From the NCBI GenBank assembly GCA_964007475.1, contig OZ023274.1, forward strand, positions 102,347,372 to 102,411,371: a stretch of 64,000 nucleotides of DNA, in the 5' to 3' direction. The stretch's first letter is position 1; each line of letters begins with the position of its first letter. This DNA comes from Hybos culiciformis (taxonomy: Eukaryota; Arthropoda; Insecta; Diptera; Hybotidae). The position numbers and the translations under genes were made by a program. Below are positions 1-14,980 of the stretch, one piece after another. Under the pieces are notes generated by a model. It made no database searches. It was given only the letters and a program-made list of their open reading frames with translations, and was not told the origin of the DNA.

Positions 1-863
1 GTACATTTTATTTATAAATATAATAACATAGATCTGAAATGTGTTTTTATTTTGACAAAAAGTCAAAAATTACATAATTTTCAAAAAAAAATGAAAAATT
101 TGTTTCTTAACAAAATTATTATATCATATCAAAATAATATTTTCTTACAAAATATTCTCTTATGCATGATTAAAAATCTGGAATGTATAAGTTTAATTTA
201 ATTATTTTGATATATTAAGGTGCATAAATTTATTACAAAATTTATGTTTTTCAGTATTTATATTTTATGTATACAAATAAAATTTTAATATAAAATTTTA
301 TGACATTCAATGACAATTTTACTTAAACCCGCGAAACGAAGGAATAAAAAGAGAGTTCAATTTTATGTTATAATATTTTTATTTCAAATAATGGTTTTAC
401 CACTTATTTCAATTCAAAGTATATGTATTTTAATTCTATAATTAATTCTAATAAATCGTTGAACAATTATGTTTTAAAATAAAATTAAACATAATTATCC
501 ATTTTTTTTAAATGCAATAAAACTATTTAATTAAATCGAATTTAGCATTGAAAACTTATAATATAATTTTTATATATTAAGCTACATATCCTTAAAAGAA
601 TTTTCTTTAAATAGAACAATGAACAAAAAACAGTCCTCAAATATAGGAACTAAAATTTGGAAGCCTAGAACTATTAAAACAAATTTTGTTAAATTGAACC
701 ATTTTCCTATTAACGCCTAGTACAATCTAAAGATTCGTAACAAATAACGAAAATTTTTTATGTCAAAATAAATGTAAACAAACATGAAAATAAAACTAAT
801 AGTCATATAATAATATATCCTTTTTATTATTTTTATATTTTCATCAGGACTATAAAAATACAA

Positions 864-900
<37 letters not shown>

Positions 901-1640
901 TGTATTGTATATAGTGTGTACAATAATAATACCAGAAATTTTCTTTTTTTAACCTTCTTACATATAATTTTATATATATATATTTATATAGATAGGTATA
1001 TAACTCTAATAGAATGGTTAAATCACAAAGAGAATACCGCTATTTATTTTCCATGATTACACTTAAATTTTCTTTTTCGTTTTTTTTTTTTTTTTTTGGT
1101 TAAATTAGTTGTACAAATATCAAATTATTTTGTGCTTTTTCATTTTAATTTTTTATGATTAATTTTTGTGTCTTCTTCTTTGCTTTTCTTTAACAAAAAT
1201 TTTTTTTACAAGCAAGCATAAAAATTTATCAAAAAGTAAAGAAGAAACATAAAATAAAATAAATATATAAAGATGGAAAATTACAGTTTTCTTTGTGGTT
1301 TTTCATCAACATTATAATGAAAAACGAAACAAAAATTAAATTTATTATAATATTACACAATGAAAATTGCCTGAATATTTTGTAATTTTTTGGATGAAAA
1401 TGAGAAAATATGTTCAATTTTATTAATTTAGACAAACACAGAAAGAAAGAAAAAAAACGAAAGATATTAATTTTGATGAAAAAGATTAAAAGAATTTTTG
1501 ATATGAAGAAAACAAAAAAGGAAAATGAAAATTATTTCTTTTTTTTTTGATAATTAGGTGTATTTATGTAATTTTTCATTTTCAAAAAAAAAAATAATAA
1601 TAATATGATGGTAAAATATATTTTTTGTAATATTTTTGGT
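1..1640. other. AT-rich non-coding DNA, no gene seen
   Basis: No open frame here resembles a known protein. Short minus-strand frames near 717-923 and 1229-1435 are built from low-complexity Ile/Phe/Tyr codons and one runs through a microsatellite. Long T and A runs are frequent, for example around 1080-1097. No promoter, RNA gene or transposon end could be recognised. Confidence 0.7.
862..902. repeat. (AAT)n microsatellite
   Basis: About thirteen uninterrupted AAT units can be read directly. It is a simple-sequence repeat and accounts for the poly-isoleucine open frame on the minus strand. Confidence 0.95.
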
Positions 1641-2120
1641 GTGATTTTTTATTTCCTGGTACTTCTGGTATTTGAATCCTCGATTCACGAAACATTTCAA
1701 GTTCTATGTAATACATTCGAAACCCAAAATAAAGTCATTTTAGCAGTTTAGTCTATAGACTTCTCGAAAACGGATTTAGATCCAAACGAACTAGCAAGTC
1801 TATGATTTGGTTTAAACAGAAATTTTGTACGAATCCGGATTAAATTACATGTCCTTTTAAGAATGAAAAAATTAGTAAGACCTCCCATAAAACCCTTGAT
1901 TTAACGGCTGGGAGCCTGAAAGGTAGGCTAAGTAAGACTATCAGCCCGCACATAGATCAAAAGGGTATTTGTCTAAGAATCCTTCAGGAAGTTCCTATTG
2001 AGAATCCAAATTTAAGTAGTCTTTTGAAACAAATTTAAGTAGTCTTTTGAGTTCGATGAAATGGCTTGATTTCAAATTGATTAGATGCCACAGTTTCTTC
2101 TTTTCAAATTAAGGCTGAAC
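1641..2120. other. Less AT-rich patch of unknown origin
   Basis: This stretch has visibly more G and C than its surroundings, including a segment around 1905-1960 with several GGCT/AGCC words. It has no long frame, no inverted ends and no recognised homology. It could be an old transposon remnant or a conserved non-coding element. A 23-bp direct duplication lies at about 2008-2050. Confidence 0.35.
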
Positions 2121-2133
2121 AGTCCAAAATAAA

Positions 2134-2457
2134 ATGTTTAACACTTTAAATCCTGGTAAAAGTTTTTGCATTTTACAAATTTTTGACTGTTGGCTAGTGG
2201 GACCTAGATTTAAGAAGAGAGAGAGAGAGTCGATAAGAATCTTTATTAAAAAAAATTTGTCTATCACTTGCATTTACCTATCACAAGAATTGATCATGTG
2301 TCAAATAAAAAAAAAATTAAGAAGAACCTTAAACTTCTGTGGTTGGCCTAAAGCCACTTTATATAAAACGAATTTATTTTATATAGTTTGTGTACATTTA
2401 AATGGAATACAAAATTCTTACAATATTATTATTATGTTTACCCTTGAAAAAAATTAA
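2134..2457 (+). other. 107-codon open frame, probably chance
   Basis: This is the longest ATG-started frame outside the retroelement. The predicted peptide is rich in Ile, Lys and Asn with a basic Arg/Glu stretch encoded by a short GA repeat near 2218-2230. I recognise no domain, signal peptide or repeat. There is no flanking splice pattern that would clearly make it an exon, and base composition is like its surroundings. I list it only because of its length. It is most likely a chance frame in AT-rich DNA; a short exon or relic cannot be excluded. Confidence 0.12.
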
Positions 2458-4947
2458 AATAAAATAAATAAAAATTCCTTAAATATTCTTTTTTAACTCC
2501 AAATTGTTTTATTTTCTTTTAACTTTTAAATGAATATCTAATATGATTTTAATTTACAATAAAAGTGTTTTTTTTTATTTATTTTTTTATACAAAAGATT
2601 AAGACTTATAAGTAACTTAACGCCTGTAGGCTAAGCGATAACGTAATAAAATTTGTGAACTTAATAATCTTATATTCTGTGGTATTCCCGAATTAATGTT
2701 TCAATTCTGAAAAAAAAATAAAATAAAATATTATTACCATCTTTTTTTTGGTTTTTATTCTAACATAAAGTTGAAGAGGTGATCACTTGATTTTCATAGC
2801 TTTGGTTCTTCGGGCTTTGAAAAGCAAATTCGTATCATTGAGCTTATGAATTTTTATACTTGAGATATAATACTAATATTGTTACTAACTCTTTACTAAT
2901 ATTAAAAAATTAGATATACTTTCTGAAAGAACCAGTAAGTAGCCAGTATTTATTTAGGTCCTTAAATCGACCTCTGTTTACCAATTTTCATCGAAAAATA
3001 TTTTCGAATCCGGGTTTATATTTTTTGTAATCCTTTAAGGGTTTAAGGTAATAATTTTGAATTTTCGCCTGCTTCTACACCCCAATCGTTAATTGTCAAA
3101 TCTCATGCTGTAGATGGAAATGAATAAAATTTGTGCATTTTTTTATATTAAATTGAAGCATTGACTGCAATGCCTCTTACATAAAAATAATAAAAATAAC
3201 AAAATAATACACAAGGACGGAATGATTTCATTAAACAGCTTTAGGCGCAACATATATTTAGAAACGTTAAACTAAGTTATATGTATATTATGTAGAGTAA
3301 TTCATTTGTGGCTTAAGATATATATATTTTTTGTTGAATATAAACTTTCCTCTTTTTTACATCAAATTTAAATTGAAAATCTGAGTCTCATAAATTTGAA
3401 AATATTTATGTAACAATAAAAAAAAATATTTTGTTTCCTTTTTTTATTTTATTTTTATTTGATTTGATGATTGTTAGATTTCATTTTTGTCTCAAAAATA
3501 AAAAAATAAATAAAAACACACATACAAGTATATTTTGCCTAAAGGATTAGGTTAATATTTTATATAAATTAAGAAGAGACAATTATGGTCCTTTCACAAT
3601 TCAAAGAAAAAAATAATATTTTATTTTTATGTCATTTTATACTGAATTTATTTATTTAAGGAAATTAACAATTTTATGAGAACTGTAGAGCTAATTATAT
3701 CGACTCTACGAAGAAGTTCTATAGTTAAAACGGTTATCATCAGGATATGAAATCGTTTCTAACTTTTTCGACACATTTCCAAAAAAGAGCTAGACAGACT
3801 GAACTTGATTCTGCTTTAAAATAGACTCAATGTCTTGAGGCGAGGAAATCAAGGCAAAAAATCAGAGTAAAATGTGGAGTAAGGCTAAAAAGCTTCTCCA
3901 TTCGGAAGATTCGGAAGTGGAAAACAAATTTAAAATATTTATGTTTTAACATTGTTATAAGTACTTTCACAAATTTTTTTTCAAGTACCCGTTAAAATCC
4001 TGAGAATTTTAATGCCATACGAAATCCAATTTGATTATGTAACCAAATTAATTTTCTGTGGATAGAAAACTAATCTTAAGATATTTCAAATAAAAAATGG
4101 AAAATGTCCATCATTTTTTTTTTTTTTTATACATTCTTGACAGAAAATTTTTATTATTTTCAAGGACAGAAATCAAGAGAAAAAAAAAATTAAGATTATC
4201 CTTGGAAATCTTTTTATCACAGGACCGCAGTCTTTTCTTACTTTTTTTCACATTTGGAAAATAAATTCTGAAATTGACTTCTTTAATAATATAAAAAAAA
4301 AAAATGAATGATTATGATATCAATCCGACTTATCAAACTAATTTTCTTTTTTTTAATGAAGTTATATATTTTTAATTTCTATTTTCCGCAGGCATATTAG
4401 AGCTTTTATAGTTTGTTAGGCCTAAGTATACGACCAATTTCTTAAGTCAAATGTATTTTTAATTTTTTGTAAATTTAAAAATATACAAAATCAAATAATT
4501 TAGTAATAATTAGTTTTCTCTTCATTAAACTAATTATATCTAATTTATTTTTATAGTGTAATTTTTATGGCAAAAGTATCTTTGAAATTGCAGAAAAACA
4601 TAAAAGTTTTTGTGCATTTTACGAAAATAAAAATCTGTGGGGAAAAGTAATCATTTTGTTCTTTTATTGGAATTTGTTTTTTTCTTCCTTTAGCATAAAA
4701 GAATAATAATATGTTTGTTCATTCTCATCAATTATTCAAAATCTCAGAAAAATTAACAAATAATTGGTATTCTGTTCAGGTATTGAATTGGAATGAACAT
4801 AGGAAAAAAAATTAGATAAGATAAAGATAAGGTATACAATGATTGTATAAATGGAAATGAAATAACAAAATCGAGATAATGTCTTAGTTTTTCCTTTTTA
4901 CATAAAAATAAAAAATTCAACTTAGAGATATTAATTCTGGCAAATAG

Positions 4948-5025
4948 GTTGTTTTGAATAAAAATAGAGTCCTCAAATCTATTATTGTTGTTTTGAATAA
5001 AAACAAAGTCCTCAAGTCTATTATT
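4948..5025. repeat. 39-bp direct tandem duplication
   Basis: Two adjacent 39-bp copies (4948-4986 and 4987-5025) start with GTTGTTTTGAATAAAAA and end with TCTATTATT. They differ at only a few positions. This is a recent local duplication with no evident function. Confidence 0.9.
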
Positions 5026-8000
5026 GGAGACTTAAGTATATTAATAAATTAAAAATTTAATTCATTTCTTCAATTCACTATGTAAAAAAGAGAAATTATT
5101 CGAGGGTATTGTTGGAAAATTGATTAGAAGGACGACCATAAGGCTGCAGATTAGAGTTCACTCTTCAAATATTCACAATAGGAATATCCATGTTATTGGA
5201 TATGATTTGCTTAAAAGGAAAACAATCTTTTTCAAAATACCCATTATGTAAGTATTTATTGCATTTGTTATCTCTGTAGGATCGTGCGTGATACTTTAAT
5301 ACAACAAATGGACAACAAATTTGGAATTTAGATTTTTTAATTTAATTTTTTTTTTAGTGAAACATTTTTTTTAAATTAAACAGCTGTTTGATAGTTTATT
5401 AAGAAAATATTACGCCAGTGAAATAAATTATGTTTTTCATTTAAATTATATTTTGGAATTTTATTTAGGTATATAAGAATACATCACAGTCATAGCGTAT
5501 TAAATTCTTAATTGATTCTAATATTATCCTTCTAATTTAATTTTCATGTTGATAAGGCTCCCTTAAGAATTAAGCTGCGATGTTAAACCTGATTCAAAAT
5601 AATGAGAAACACAATTTCACTAAAAAATTTACTTTGTTACTTTGTTTCTAATTTTAATACTAATTACAAATAAATATAACAAAATAATTATTTTCTTTTG
5701 TTGACTAAAAGAAACCATAATTTCAATTTAAATTTTGATATTTTTGATAGAATTTTATTATTTTTTTTTCTCAATTTATTTGGTTTTTTACATAATAATA
5801 TAATAATCATCAAGATTTCAAGGCCAGCAAAAATGTCATCAACAAAGTAAATATTAATCTAAATTTATTTATTTTTTTTTTTATATTTTTCGATTTTTTT
5901 TTAGAATTAAGGAAACACATGACTTCTATTATGTTTATTTTTTTGTTTTTTGGAAAAATAATATTTTTTATATCACAGAAAACCAAAACTTATTTTCAAT
6001 GAATTTGGTTTTTTTTTCTTTAGATTGGTTCAAAAATAAAAATAGTTAGTATAGTTCTAGTTGGATTGAAACAGTAATATTGGATGGCGGCAAGTACCAA
6101 ATTGATCAAAGAAGTAACTTTTTAAACAGTATATTTGTATCTTAAATTAACCTTGATTTTCTAGCTTAAGCTCTAAAAAGGATTCGCATTCAAGACTTAA
6201 TTGAATGCCAAAAAATACTGAGAAGAAAAAATATTTCATAATAAAGTTGCTTCATGGCTCCATAGTTCAGTTTGACTAGATTATGTCAAACATAAATTCG
6301 AATGATATTAAATTTTAAGTATATATAAGAAGCTTGACCTATACCACATGGTTTAACTTCATTCAGAACATTCACCAAGTTCATAAATTTAAATAACTTT
6401 AATTAATATTATTTTCTTAAAAGTTTTCAATTAGTGTTTCATGGCTTTATGTGTTTTTGGAAAATTAATTTTCAAAATATTATAATTTAATAGGTTCTCT
6501 ACTAAAACTGTTTGATTTTTATGAATTAAATAATTATTTTTTTTTTGTTTTTCCTCAATTATGTTGCCAAAGTCACGTAAATCAATTATATATTAAAGAA
6601 TATGACGAACATATTCACGGTCATGAAATTTTATTACATACAATTTTTTTTTGCTTAACATTGAATCAACTTAATCAATTATTTTTCCATAAAAATAAAA
6701 AATTCCATGTTTCATAAATTGTTCTCCTTCTTATCAATAAAACAAAAAAAAAAATTTTTTTTTTTTTTGCAGAAAAAAATATATAAATAAAAAAAAATGT
6801 CCTTAATATGTTTTCGTATATACGTACTACACACAATGTCTTTAAGCTTTAAAAGTTAAGAAAATGCAAAAAAATATATGTATTGTTTATATATATGTTT
6901 ATATTATATAGTTATATATTTATTTCAGAAATGATTTTATTGGGCTTTAATTTTTTTTTTTGTTTTTTCTTTTCCATTTTTGTTTCAAAAACACTATATT
7001 CCAGATACTGTTTTGGGTCAAAGAAATAAAATTAATATAAATCGATGAAGAAAAAAAATACTATATATGTATACATATCAATATTATACAATATACATAG
7101 TTAAATAAGAAAATTATATTGAATTTTTATTAAATGAACATGCCATTCAAGTAAAATATGTTTCATGTCCTTTTTTAAAACAAAGAAATTTTCAATATAT
7201 ACACACACATCCTTTGAAAATAGGAATAATAAAAAAGGAAAAGAAGTCATTAAAAGGGTTTCTTTTATAGAACTTACTACTTACTATATTTTTCTTTTGA
7301 GAATTTCTTTTACTTTCTACTTAGTGAGATTATGGGAAAAAAAAATAATTTTTAATACAAAAATTCGTATCTATGGTCAAAATATATAGTTATAATATGA
7401 ATATAATATGGTTAAGTTATCAAAATATACGTAGGTATTACAAATATGGCAATTTTGTTTTTGATGGCTAGAAGTTTGATCGGTAAAAATTCAATTCTAA
7501 ATTTATCTGTGCAATATTTAACTTCGTTGATTTGATAGTAATAGTAACAAAATGATATTAATATAATTTGATTTATTCAGAAAATAAGAGAAGAAACTGC
7601 AACAAAGAAACTTCAAAAAAACAAAACTTTTCTTAAGAAACTGAACTGTCTAAATTGATTAAGATTTTGTATTAAATTAAATTAAAGTGTATATATTCAA
7701 CAAAAAAAAAATTATTCTCAATTTATAGTGCAGAGATTATGCTCTCCATAAAATGCGGGGATTGAATAAAAATAATAAAACCAAATGCAAATTGATACGG
7801 TTGTTATTTTACGCCAAAACAACTTGAAGTGTAAAGAAGAAAATATACACCTTTCTAGACATAATAACTCTTCTTCTAGACATTATACAATAATAATGAA
7901 ATTTCAATTGAATATATAAATAGTTTATTTTTTGAATTCTTGTACTTAATAGAATGTTCTGACTTAAAACTGAATTCTACTTTAATTCCACTTTAAATTC

Positions 8001-9945
8001 CGAACGAATGAAAAGTGAAATTTATCTAAAATCAGCTGAGATTTCATTTTTTGTCAATTAAATGGAGAATTCCTTTCAGTTAAATTTGTATTAAAGTTCT
8101 TTAATTCGGAATGCATATAACTGCATTTATGTCACGGTTAAAAAAATCCAACAATTGAACATTTTTTATGTTACAAATTTCTCAATTTTACATATTTTTC
8201 GGTCTTTGCTACTTTGAACAAATACTAATTGCAATGTCAAAGTGGATTATCAATACTCCGAAATAGCACTTATAGTTTTATTTCATTGTTCAGACAAATT
8301 CTAGAAATATTCAAAAATCTATTCAAATGCCACTTTTATGCTGTCAGTACGCGCAGCACACAATAAGAAAATAACAATTTCATTATATTTTGCATATTGA
8401 ATTTATTGAAAATTTGAGATTGTATTTTCTTTTCAACCTTATTTTTATTTTTTTGAATTTTTTTCATTTTCATTCCATAGTCTATACCAAAATCAGATTC
8501 CAATTCTTTTTTTTTTTTACAATAAGAAGTGAAATTACAAATTTACATTTATTTTTCATTGTCTGCTTTGTACATAACATAATATTTTATCTGCATTTAA
8601 ATAAACATGAATTAAATTAAATATATTTTTCTCATATTGAAATGAATTGTGCACACAAAAAGTGAATTCCTTAAAAAAAAATTTATGAGACAAATTTTAT
8701 GCAGAAATTTGACACTATAATATTATATAGTTGTTTTTTTTTTTAATATAGATGTGGAAATTATTATTATGAATGAAATACAAAATATGGTTCGAGGCTA
8801 TGCGTCTAACCTGGGGGAATGTGAATGATTTTTCTTTTTTGTTATTAAATTTAAATTTAAATCGGTAGTCAGTTAAAGCTTGAAATTAAAGTTAAATAAA
8901 AGTTTAAGATTTTTAAATTTTAGAAAAGTTTATTGGAAAGATGTACCGCAGAGTAAACTATTATGAGCTGAGTTTAAGTAGGTTTTACTTTACAATAAAT
9001 TCGAGATATTTAACTTCATGTTAACTATCGGATTGTCATTATATTTTTTCGAAAAATTAAATTTTATTATTTGAAGTTTACAATGATAGAATTCATGATT
9101 TTTCTTCTAGTAAATCGATGTAAATATGTCGTTAATCAATTTTACTCAGTCGCAAAGCATACCGAGCTATAAATTTATATTTTCTTCTTCAACTTCAAGA
9201 AAAATGTTTGAGACTGTGTTAAACGCTAAAGATAAAGTAAAACGAAGACATAATAAAGCAAAATGGTTTAAGTGAGTGAGTACTTCTTTGAACTTATAAT
9301 ATCAATTAAAATAATATCAAAGAATCTTCTATTTCTACTTTTACTTCACATTTTTTAAATTTTTTTCCCCTTCAATGTTGAAAAAATTTATTTAAACGAC
9401 TGATATAATAAAATTTTTTATTTTTTTAATTACTTAGTTAGTTATGTTATAATTCTTTATTATGAGAAACTATTTGCATATTTTAATGTTGAATGCTTTA
9501 CATATAGGCATAATATTATATATTAAAGTATTTAATGAAAATAATTTTAAAACTATGTGCATATATTTACAAACCTTTTTTATGTTCAATTAATCCAATA
9601 ATGTAAACATTAAAAAAAAAATACATAAATATAACTACTTTACGTTTGATTAAAAATATTTTTCAATTAAAGGTGCGCATATATATAGTTGTAGATACAT
9701 AGATATACTTTTTTCTGCAATAACTGCAATTTACATTTAATCCATACAAAATGTAATAAAAAAATATTTATTTTAATATGCTTGCTATTTAAAAAAGAAA
9801 ATTTGTGCACATTTTATTTCTTTTTTTTTTACTTTTTATTTATATTTTTATTTTTATTTATTTTTTAAATAAAAAAAAAATATTTCCAATAAAAATTTTA
9901 ATATATACGTGAAAAACGAGAAGAGCTCTCTTGTTACATAATATT

Positions 9946-9950
<5 letters not shown>

Positions 9951-9976
<26 letters not shown>

Positions 9977-9977
9977 G
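9951..9977. repeat. (ATT)n microsatellite
   Basis: About nine ATT units in a row can be read directly, followed by GCAT. Confidence 0.85.
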
Positions 9978-12900
9978 CATATTATGTTTTTTTTTATTTT
10001 AAACATATTATTTATTTTTTATTAATGATAATGTGATTTACTTTCACGCAAATATCATTAATTATATTATTTGGCTTTTATATTATTGATAAAATTATTT
10101 ATATTATTTTGATCTGGTGAAAACAATTTTAATTTTTTTTTTTTTTTTATTAAATCGTATAATTAAATTAAATATATGTTGTATGGAGAAAAAAATTGGT
10201 TATAGTTTTCAAATAAATAATAAATATTTAACTTATGATTTATTTTTACTATATTACTATATTTCATTCATAAAAAAAAATTCTATACTACACTATCATT
10301 TTTGTTTCAATTTCTTTTCTTTTTTTCTTTTATCATTATTATTACATATTTCTCTATTTATTTATTTATTTATTTTTTTGTAATCATAATTTGACAACTT
10401 TTTAAAGAGAAAAAAATATTTTTTAATTTTATGGAATTGGCACAATACTTGTTTTTGTTGTCGTTAGCCCGCCGATGAGAATTAATACAGATTTATAGAG
10501 AAAATAATATTATTAGAAATAAATGTGTACATACTATCTATATTATCATATAAAACGTATTAACAAAGTTCCACACTATAAATTAGACTGTAATTTTTGA
10601 TTTAATTTTTTAATTGAAAATTTTGGAATGTTGCTTGCGTCAAAAAACTTCTATTAATTTTCGTTTTGATGTTAATAGAATAACAATATTTTTCATAATT
10701 TGTAAATTATAGGTGCATTACGAATTTGTTAGTAATAATAATAATAGTGGCAGCAACTTTTTGATATTAGACAATTCGAAAATTTAGTTAAGATAGATTA
10801 GATATAAAAAAAAATTTTGCCCTTCTTCTTAAATTGTTAATATTCATTTATATCATAAGATAAATTGCAATTATATGAAAAATTTTCAATTTAACTGGCT
10901 TTTTTTTTATATATATATTTTTGTTTTCATATAAATTTTTATTTATTTTTTATAATTATGTATATCTAATATTGTAAAATTACATTGAAATTGGTCATTC
11001 ATTAAACCAAATTCATATTATTATTCACATTCAGAGTTGATTTAATTTTACTATTATAAAATTTATTAACGTTTCACTCACAGTAAAATGTATTTTAATA
11101 GAATTTAATAATAAAATGATATAATTTTGAGATACATATATTAAGAATTAATTAAGATATTATCTTTTTTTAACTTTAAAAATAAAATATATATTTAAGT
11201 AAGGTTTTGATAGACAAATGAATGTATATATATGAAAATGATATATTTTATAATTTATGCACACACTTTAAATTTGATCCTTATAATTTTATTATATATT
11301 ACAAAAAAGTAAAAAAAAAAAAGGATATGTTCTCCTTATCCGAATATTATACATTTATATATATATAATACTTGTTTTATACACATTTACGTTATATATA
11401 TTTTTATGTTGTAAATATTATATAATTTTATATGAATTATATATATTTTTGTGTATACTTTTCTTTAACAACATATAAAACAAAATTGTATTTAGATTAT
11501 AATTTTATATACATGTAGAATTGTATTAATATAATAAATAAAATTCATTGTAAATGGTTATAGTAGATGGTGTTTTAGATAAAAGTGATATAAAGAGCAT
11601 TTTAGTTTGTTATTTAAAACACTTTAAGATTTTATATACATGGATTATTATTTTTTAATTATTATGTAATATGAGACTTGATAAACACTATAAAATGATA
11701 AAGATTTATTGATACAATTTTTGAAATAATTTTCATATATTGTTTTATTTATTATTTAATATAGTTATTATTATTATATTCATTATCGAATTAAGTTTTA
11801 TATTCAAGAACTGTTATATAAAAATTTAAAAATAATTTTTATATAATCATAAAATTTCTTCTTTTATAATATTTTGCCTGCAAGATAAATAATTAAGTTT
11901 GAAACATTTGCAAATATAGTAAACAGTATAATGAAACTTACAAGCGTACTAACTAAGGATATAGTGAGAAATAAGTTCGTAACACTAACAGTTAGGAAAT
12001 GAAAGTATGTTCAAAACCTTTCCGATGAGTAAGATTCTTTCATATAAATATTTTATTTACTACAGAATAAAACACTTGTGCTTGTACATAATATTTTCTT
12101 CTAATAATTTTTATGTTTTAAATGATTTTTTTTTTTATGGAATAAAAAACCAATAAACATAAGAAGAAACTAAATCTTTAGGTTGTAATAAAAAATACAT
12201 ATACTGCATAACAAATATTCCTACAAATACTAACATTTATACAGATACATAGTTAGATAAAAAAAAAAGTTTTTCTATTAATGAAGCAAACATATTAAGA
12301 TAAGTAAACAAATTCTTGTTAATTAAAAGTATTTTTATTTACTATTAGGTATTATTTATTAAAGACAACTATATCTATTTACAAGTAAAGTATAAAAGTT
12401 TTAGGAAAACATTTATCATCTCGAAAGAAAAAAAAAAGTATGTAAACTTTGAATTATATACATTATTCTTATTAAGTTAAAAAAGTTTCTTCTTTTTTTT
12501 GTGCCATAAAAAACTTTAGATTCTTAGTTATATAACCATTCAGATGTTCAGATGGTTTTATAGTTTCATTTTGCGTTAAATCTGTCTTTAATAAGATTCT
12601 ACCAGGCAAAAAGCTAAGAAAATTGTGCAATTAAAATAAACTTCAATCATTAACTTGAAAAGATTGAAAAGATTTTTCGATAGTTTCTTGTTTATAGTTA
12701 TAAATGTTATAATTACGACTTTAAGCATTTGATCTACAGAAGATTAAAAGTGTCACAAAAAGTCTTGGAATTGCTATTAATCAGACCTTAAAGAACCTCA
12801 AGGAAGAATTTGTGTTTGAAATCTAAGAAAGGATATGCAGCAAAAAGAAAAGGGGGAAAGATTGATTGTACGAAGCAATAAATATAAATAAATATTCTGA

Positions 12901-14789
12901 ATTCACTTATGGAAACGTGCTTCATATATTTGATTTGTATGTTCTACAGTTGTTAAATAGAATTATTCTAAAGATCTCTATTCTATCTTTAAAATAAGAA
13001 TTGTTCATTTAACGCAATAAAAGAACTTAAAAATCGTTAAACAAAGTACAAAAAAAAAAAAAAAATAAAAATAAAATAAAAACTTTTTACGGATATTCAA
13101 AATAAAAAACTTTTTTTTTAAGATAAAGTTCAAGAAAAAGAAATTAAGTTCATTTTTCTTAGAAAAATTTTCAATAAATTTTATTTTATTTTTAACTTTC
13201 AAAAATATTGGTAAAATATACAATTTTAAATTATAAAAATATGGAATAGAATATTAGATAGATAAAAATGTTCATAAATTCAAAATTTTGATAGCAATAG
13301 GTTCAATTTACTTAATAAGGATATTTATAAAATGATTGCTTATAAAAGAACGATTATGAAAATAAGAAGATTTTATTTGAACGAAAAATCCTAGAGAAAC
13401 TAATTTCTTGCTCAATTAGATCTTCCAATACGTCAAACACACATTATATACTGATCTAGGTAAAAATTGTCATAACAGTTGACTAGTTGTTTTTCTTCTT
13501 GGATTTTGCACCTTACTCTACTGGGAATATATATGTAACTATATGAAATTAATCAATTATGCAAAAACTATAAATTGAGATCACAGTGCGGACTCGTTCG
13601 AAACAAACTTTCGTTCATTCGAACATATGAAAAATTTTCTCATAAATAATTCTTTGAGTTCCAATTTTCAAATTATTGTTTTTTATTCAGGCTTAGAAAT
13701 AAATTACTTGGGTAGAAATTATTGTTTTTAAAGAAAAGTTCTTCAAGAAAAAAAAAAACTTTATTTTTTTTAAATAAAACAAAATAAAAGTTAAAGAAAA
13801 ATTAAATTTTGAATTTCTTTTGTTTCAATAATTTTTATTTTTTAATATTTAATTGAATTCAATTTTGAAAATATTTTTGTTTGTTAAAAAATTTTTTTTT
13901 TCCAGTTTGGATGAATTAACCCAAGAATCTCAAATGTCCAAGAGAGAATTTACATTTGTTCACAAAATAAATAAAATTTAATTATTTTATTATTGTTTTT
14001 ATCGTTCTGTCATTGCTTGTTTATTATTTTTTTTTTTTTTCCTAATATTATTTGTTTATTATTTTTATTCTAATTGTATGTTATTGTTTTTATTCACATT
14101 TTTTTATTGTTTTGTTTTTTGTTTTTTTAAATCTTTAATGAAATTGAAAGAAGAAGAAATATATTTGACAAGAAATTTATTTCTTTTTCATTGAAAATAA
14201 ATTTAAATTTTACTTCGAAATTTTTTCTTTTTATTTTCATTTTGAGAAAAATAATAATAATTTTTCTTACTTAAATACTGTATAAGTGTATATCATATGA
14301 AAGTAGATATTTGGGAAATTTAATATGATTTAACTACAAAAATCATTTAAATTTTTTTTTTTTTTTTTAAGCTCCAAGTTTCAATAATTTATAAAACATT
14401 GGAACAAAAAACAGTACTGAGACTATAACCAGTCAGACTAACCTCTCAACTAGAATGATTCAAATCTTCACTAAACCTTAAATAAATAATAATATTTCAC
14501 TTCAAACATTAATCAAACTTAATCAAGATAGTAAAAAACCCAAAAAACAAAATCCAATCACCCTAAGTAAAGAATACAACCTATTATTTTGACAAGCATT
14601 TATTTAATATATAAGAAATAATATTGATTCTTGTCATAGTCTATGTTAAAGATTTATATCAATCTGTCGTAAATCGTAAAATTCTGAAGAAATAAAATAT
14701 TTTATTTAAAAAATAGAATTTAAACCGAAACTTTAAATACTAATAACTTTATTTGAAAAAAATCTTCAATCATAGCTAATTGTCAACTT

Positions 14790-14980
14790 TGAGCGATAAA
14801 CAAAACCGAACGGACAGAGAAAAAACACCTTCTCTCAAAAACTGAATTATGGAACTCAATCAATTACTCCGAACTTCGAAGTGAAGAACAAAATATTTAC
14901 TTTCATCGCCGCGCCGTATACTTTGCAAATGCAACAGGGACTTTAAATTTTATGTCTATATATCCTCAGCGAATTAAATT
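14790..14980. other. Less AT-rich patch, possible regulatory or first-exon DNA
   Basis: This patch has several CpG-containing words (for example CATCGCCGCGCCG at about 14,905-14,917) inside very AT-rich flanks. It has no long open frame and no inverted ends. A conserved non-coding element, an untranslated exon or an old mobile-element fragment are all possible. Nothing in the sequence decides between them. Confidence 0.25.

Larger units (their letters stand above)
2458..14780. other. Long AT-rich non-coding stretch
   Basis: No gene is supported in these 12 kb. The open frames at 7165-7389, 8390-8620, 10117-10383 and 13005-13223 are short and consist of Phe, Ile, Lys, Asn and Tyr codons, as expected by chance. 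A somewhat less AT-rich patch lies at about 3690-3930. Repeats worth noting are the 39-bp duplication at 4948-5025 and an ATT microsatellite at about 9951-9977. No tRNA, rRNA or transposon ends were found. Confidence 0.7.

Noticed and set aside
717..923. Minus-strand frame with a poly-isoleucine run
   Set aside because: It is the translation of the (AAT)n microsatellite.
8010..8120. Facing GAATTC/GGAATGCAT words suggesting inverted ends
   Set aside because: The match is too short and imperfect to exceed chance in this composition.
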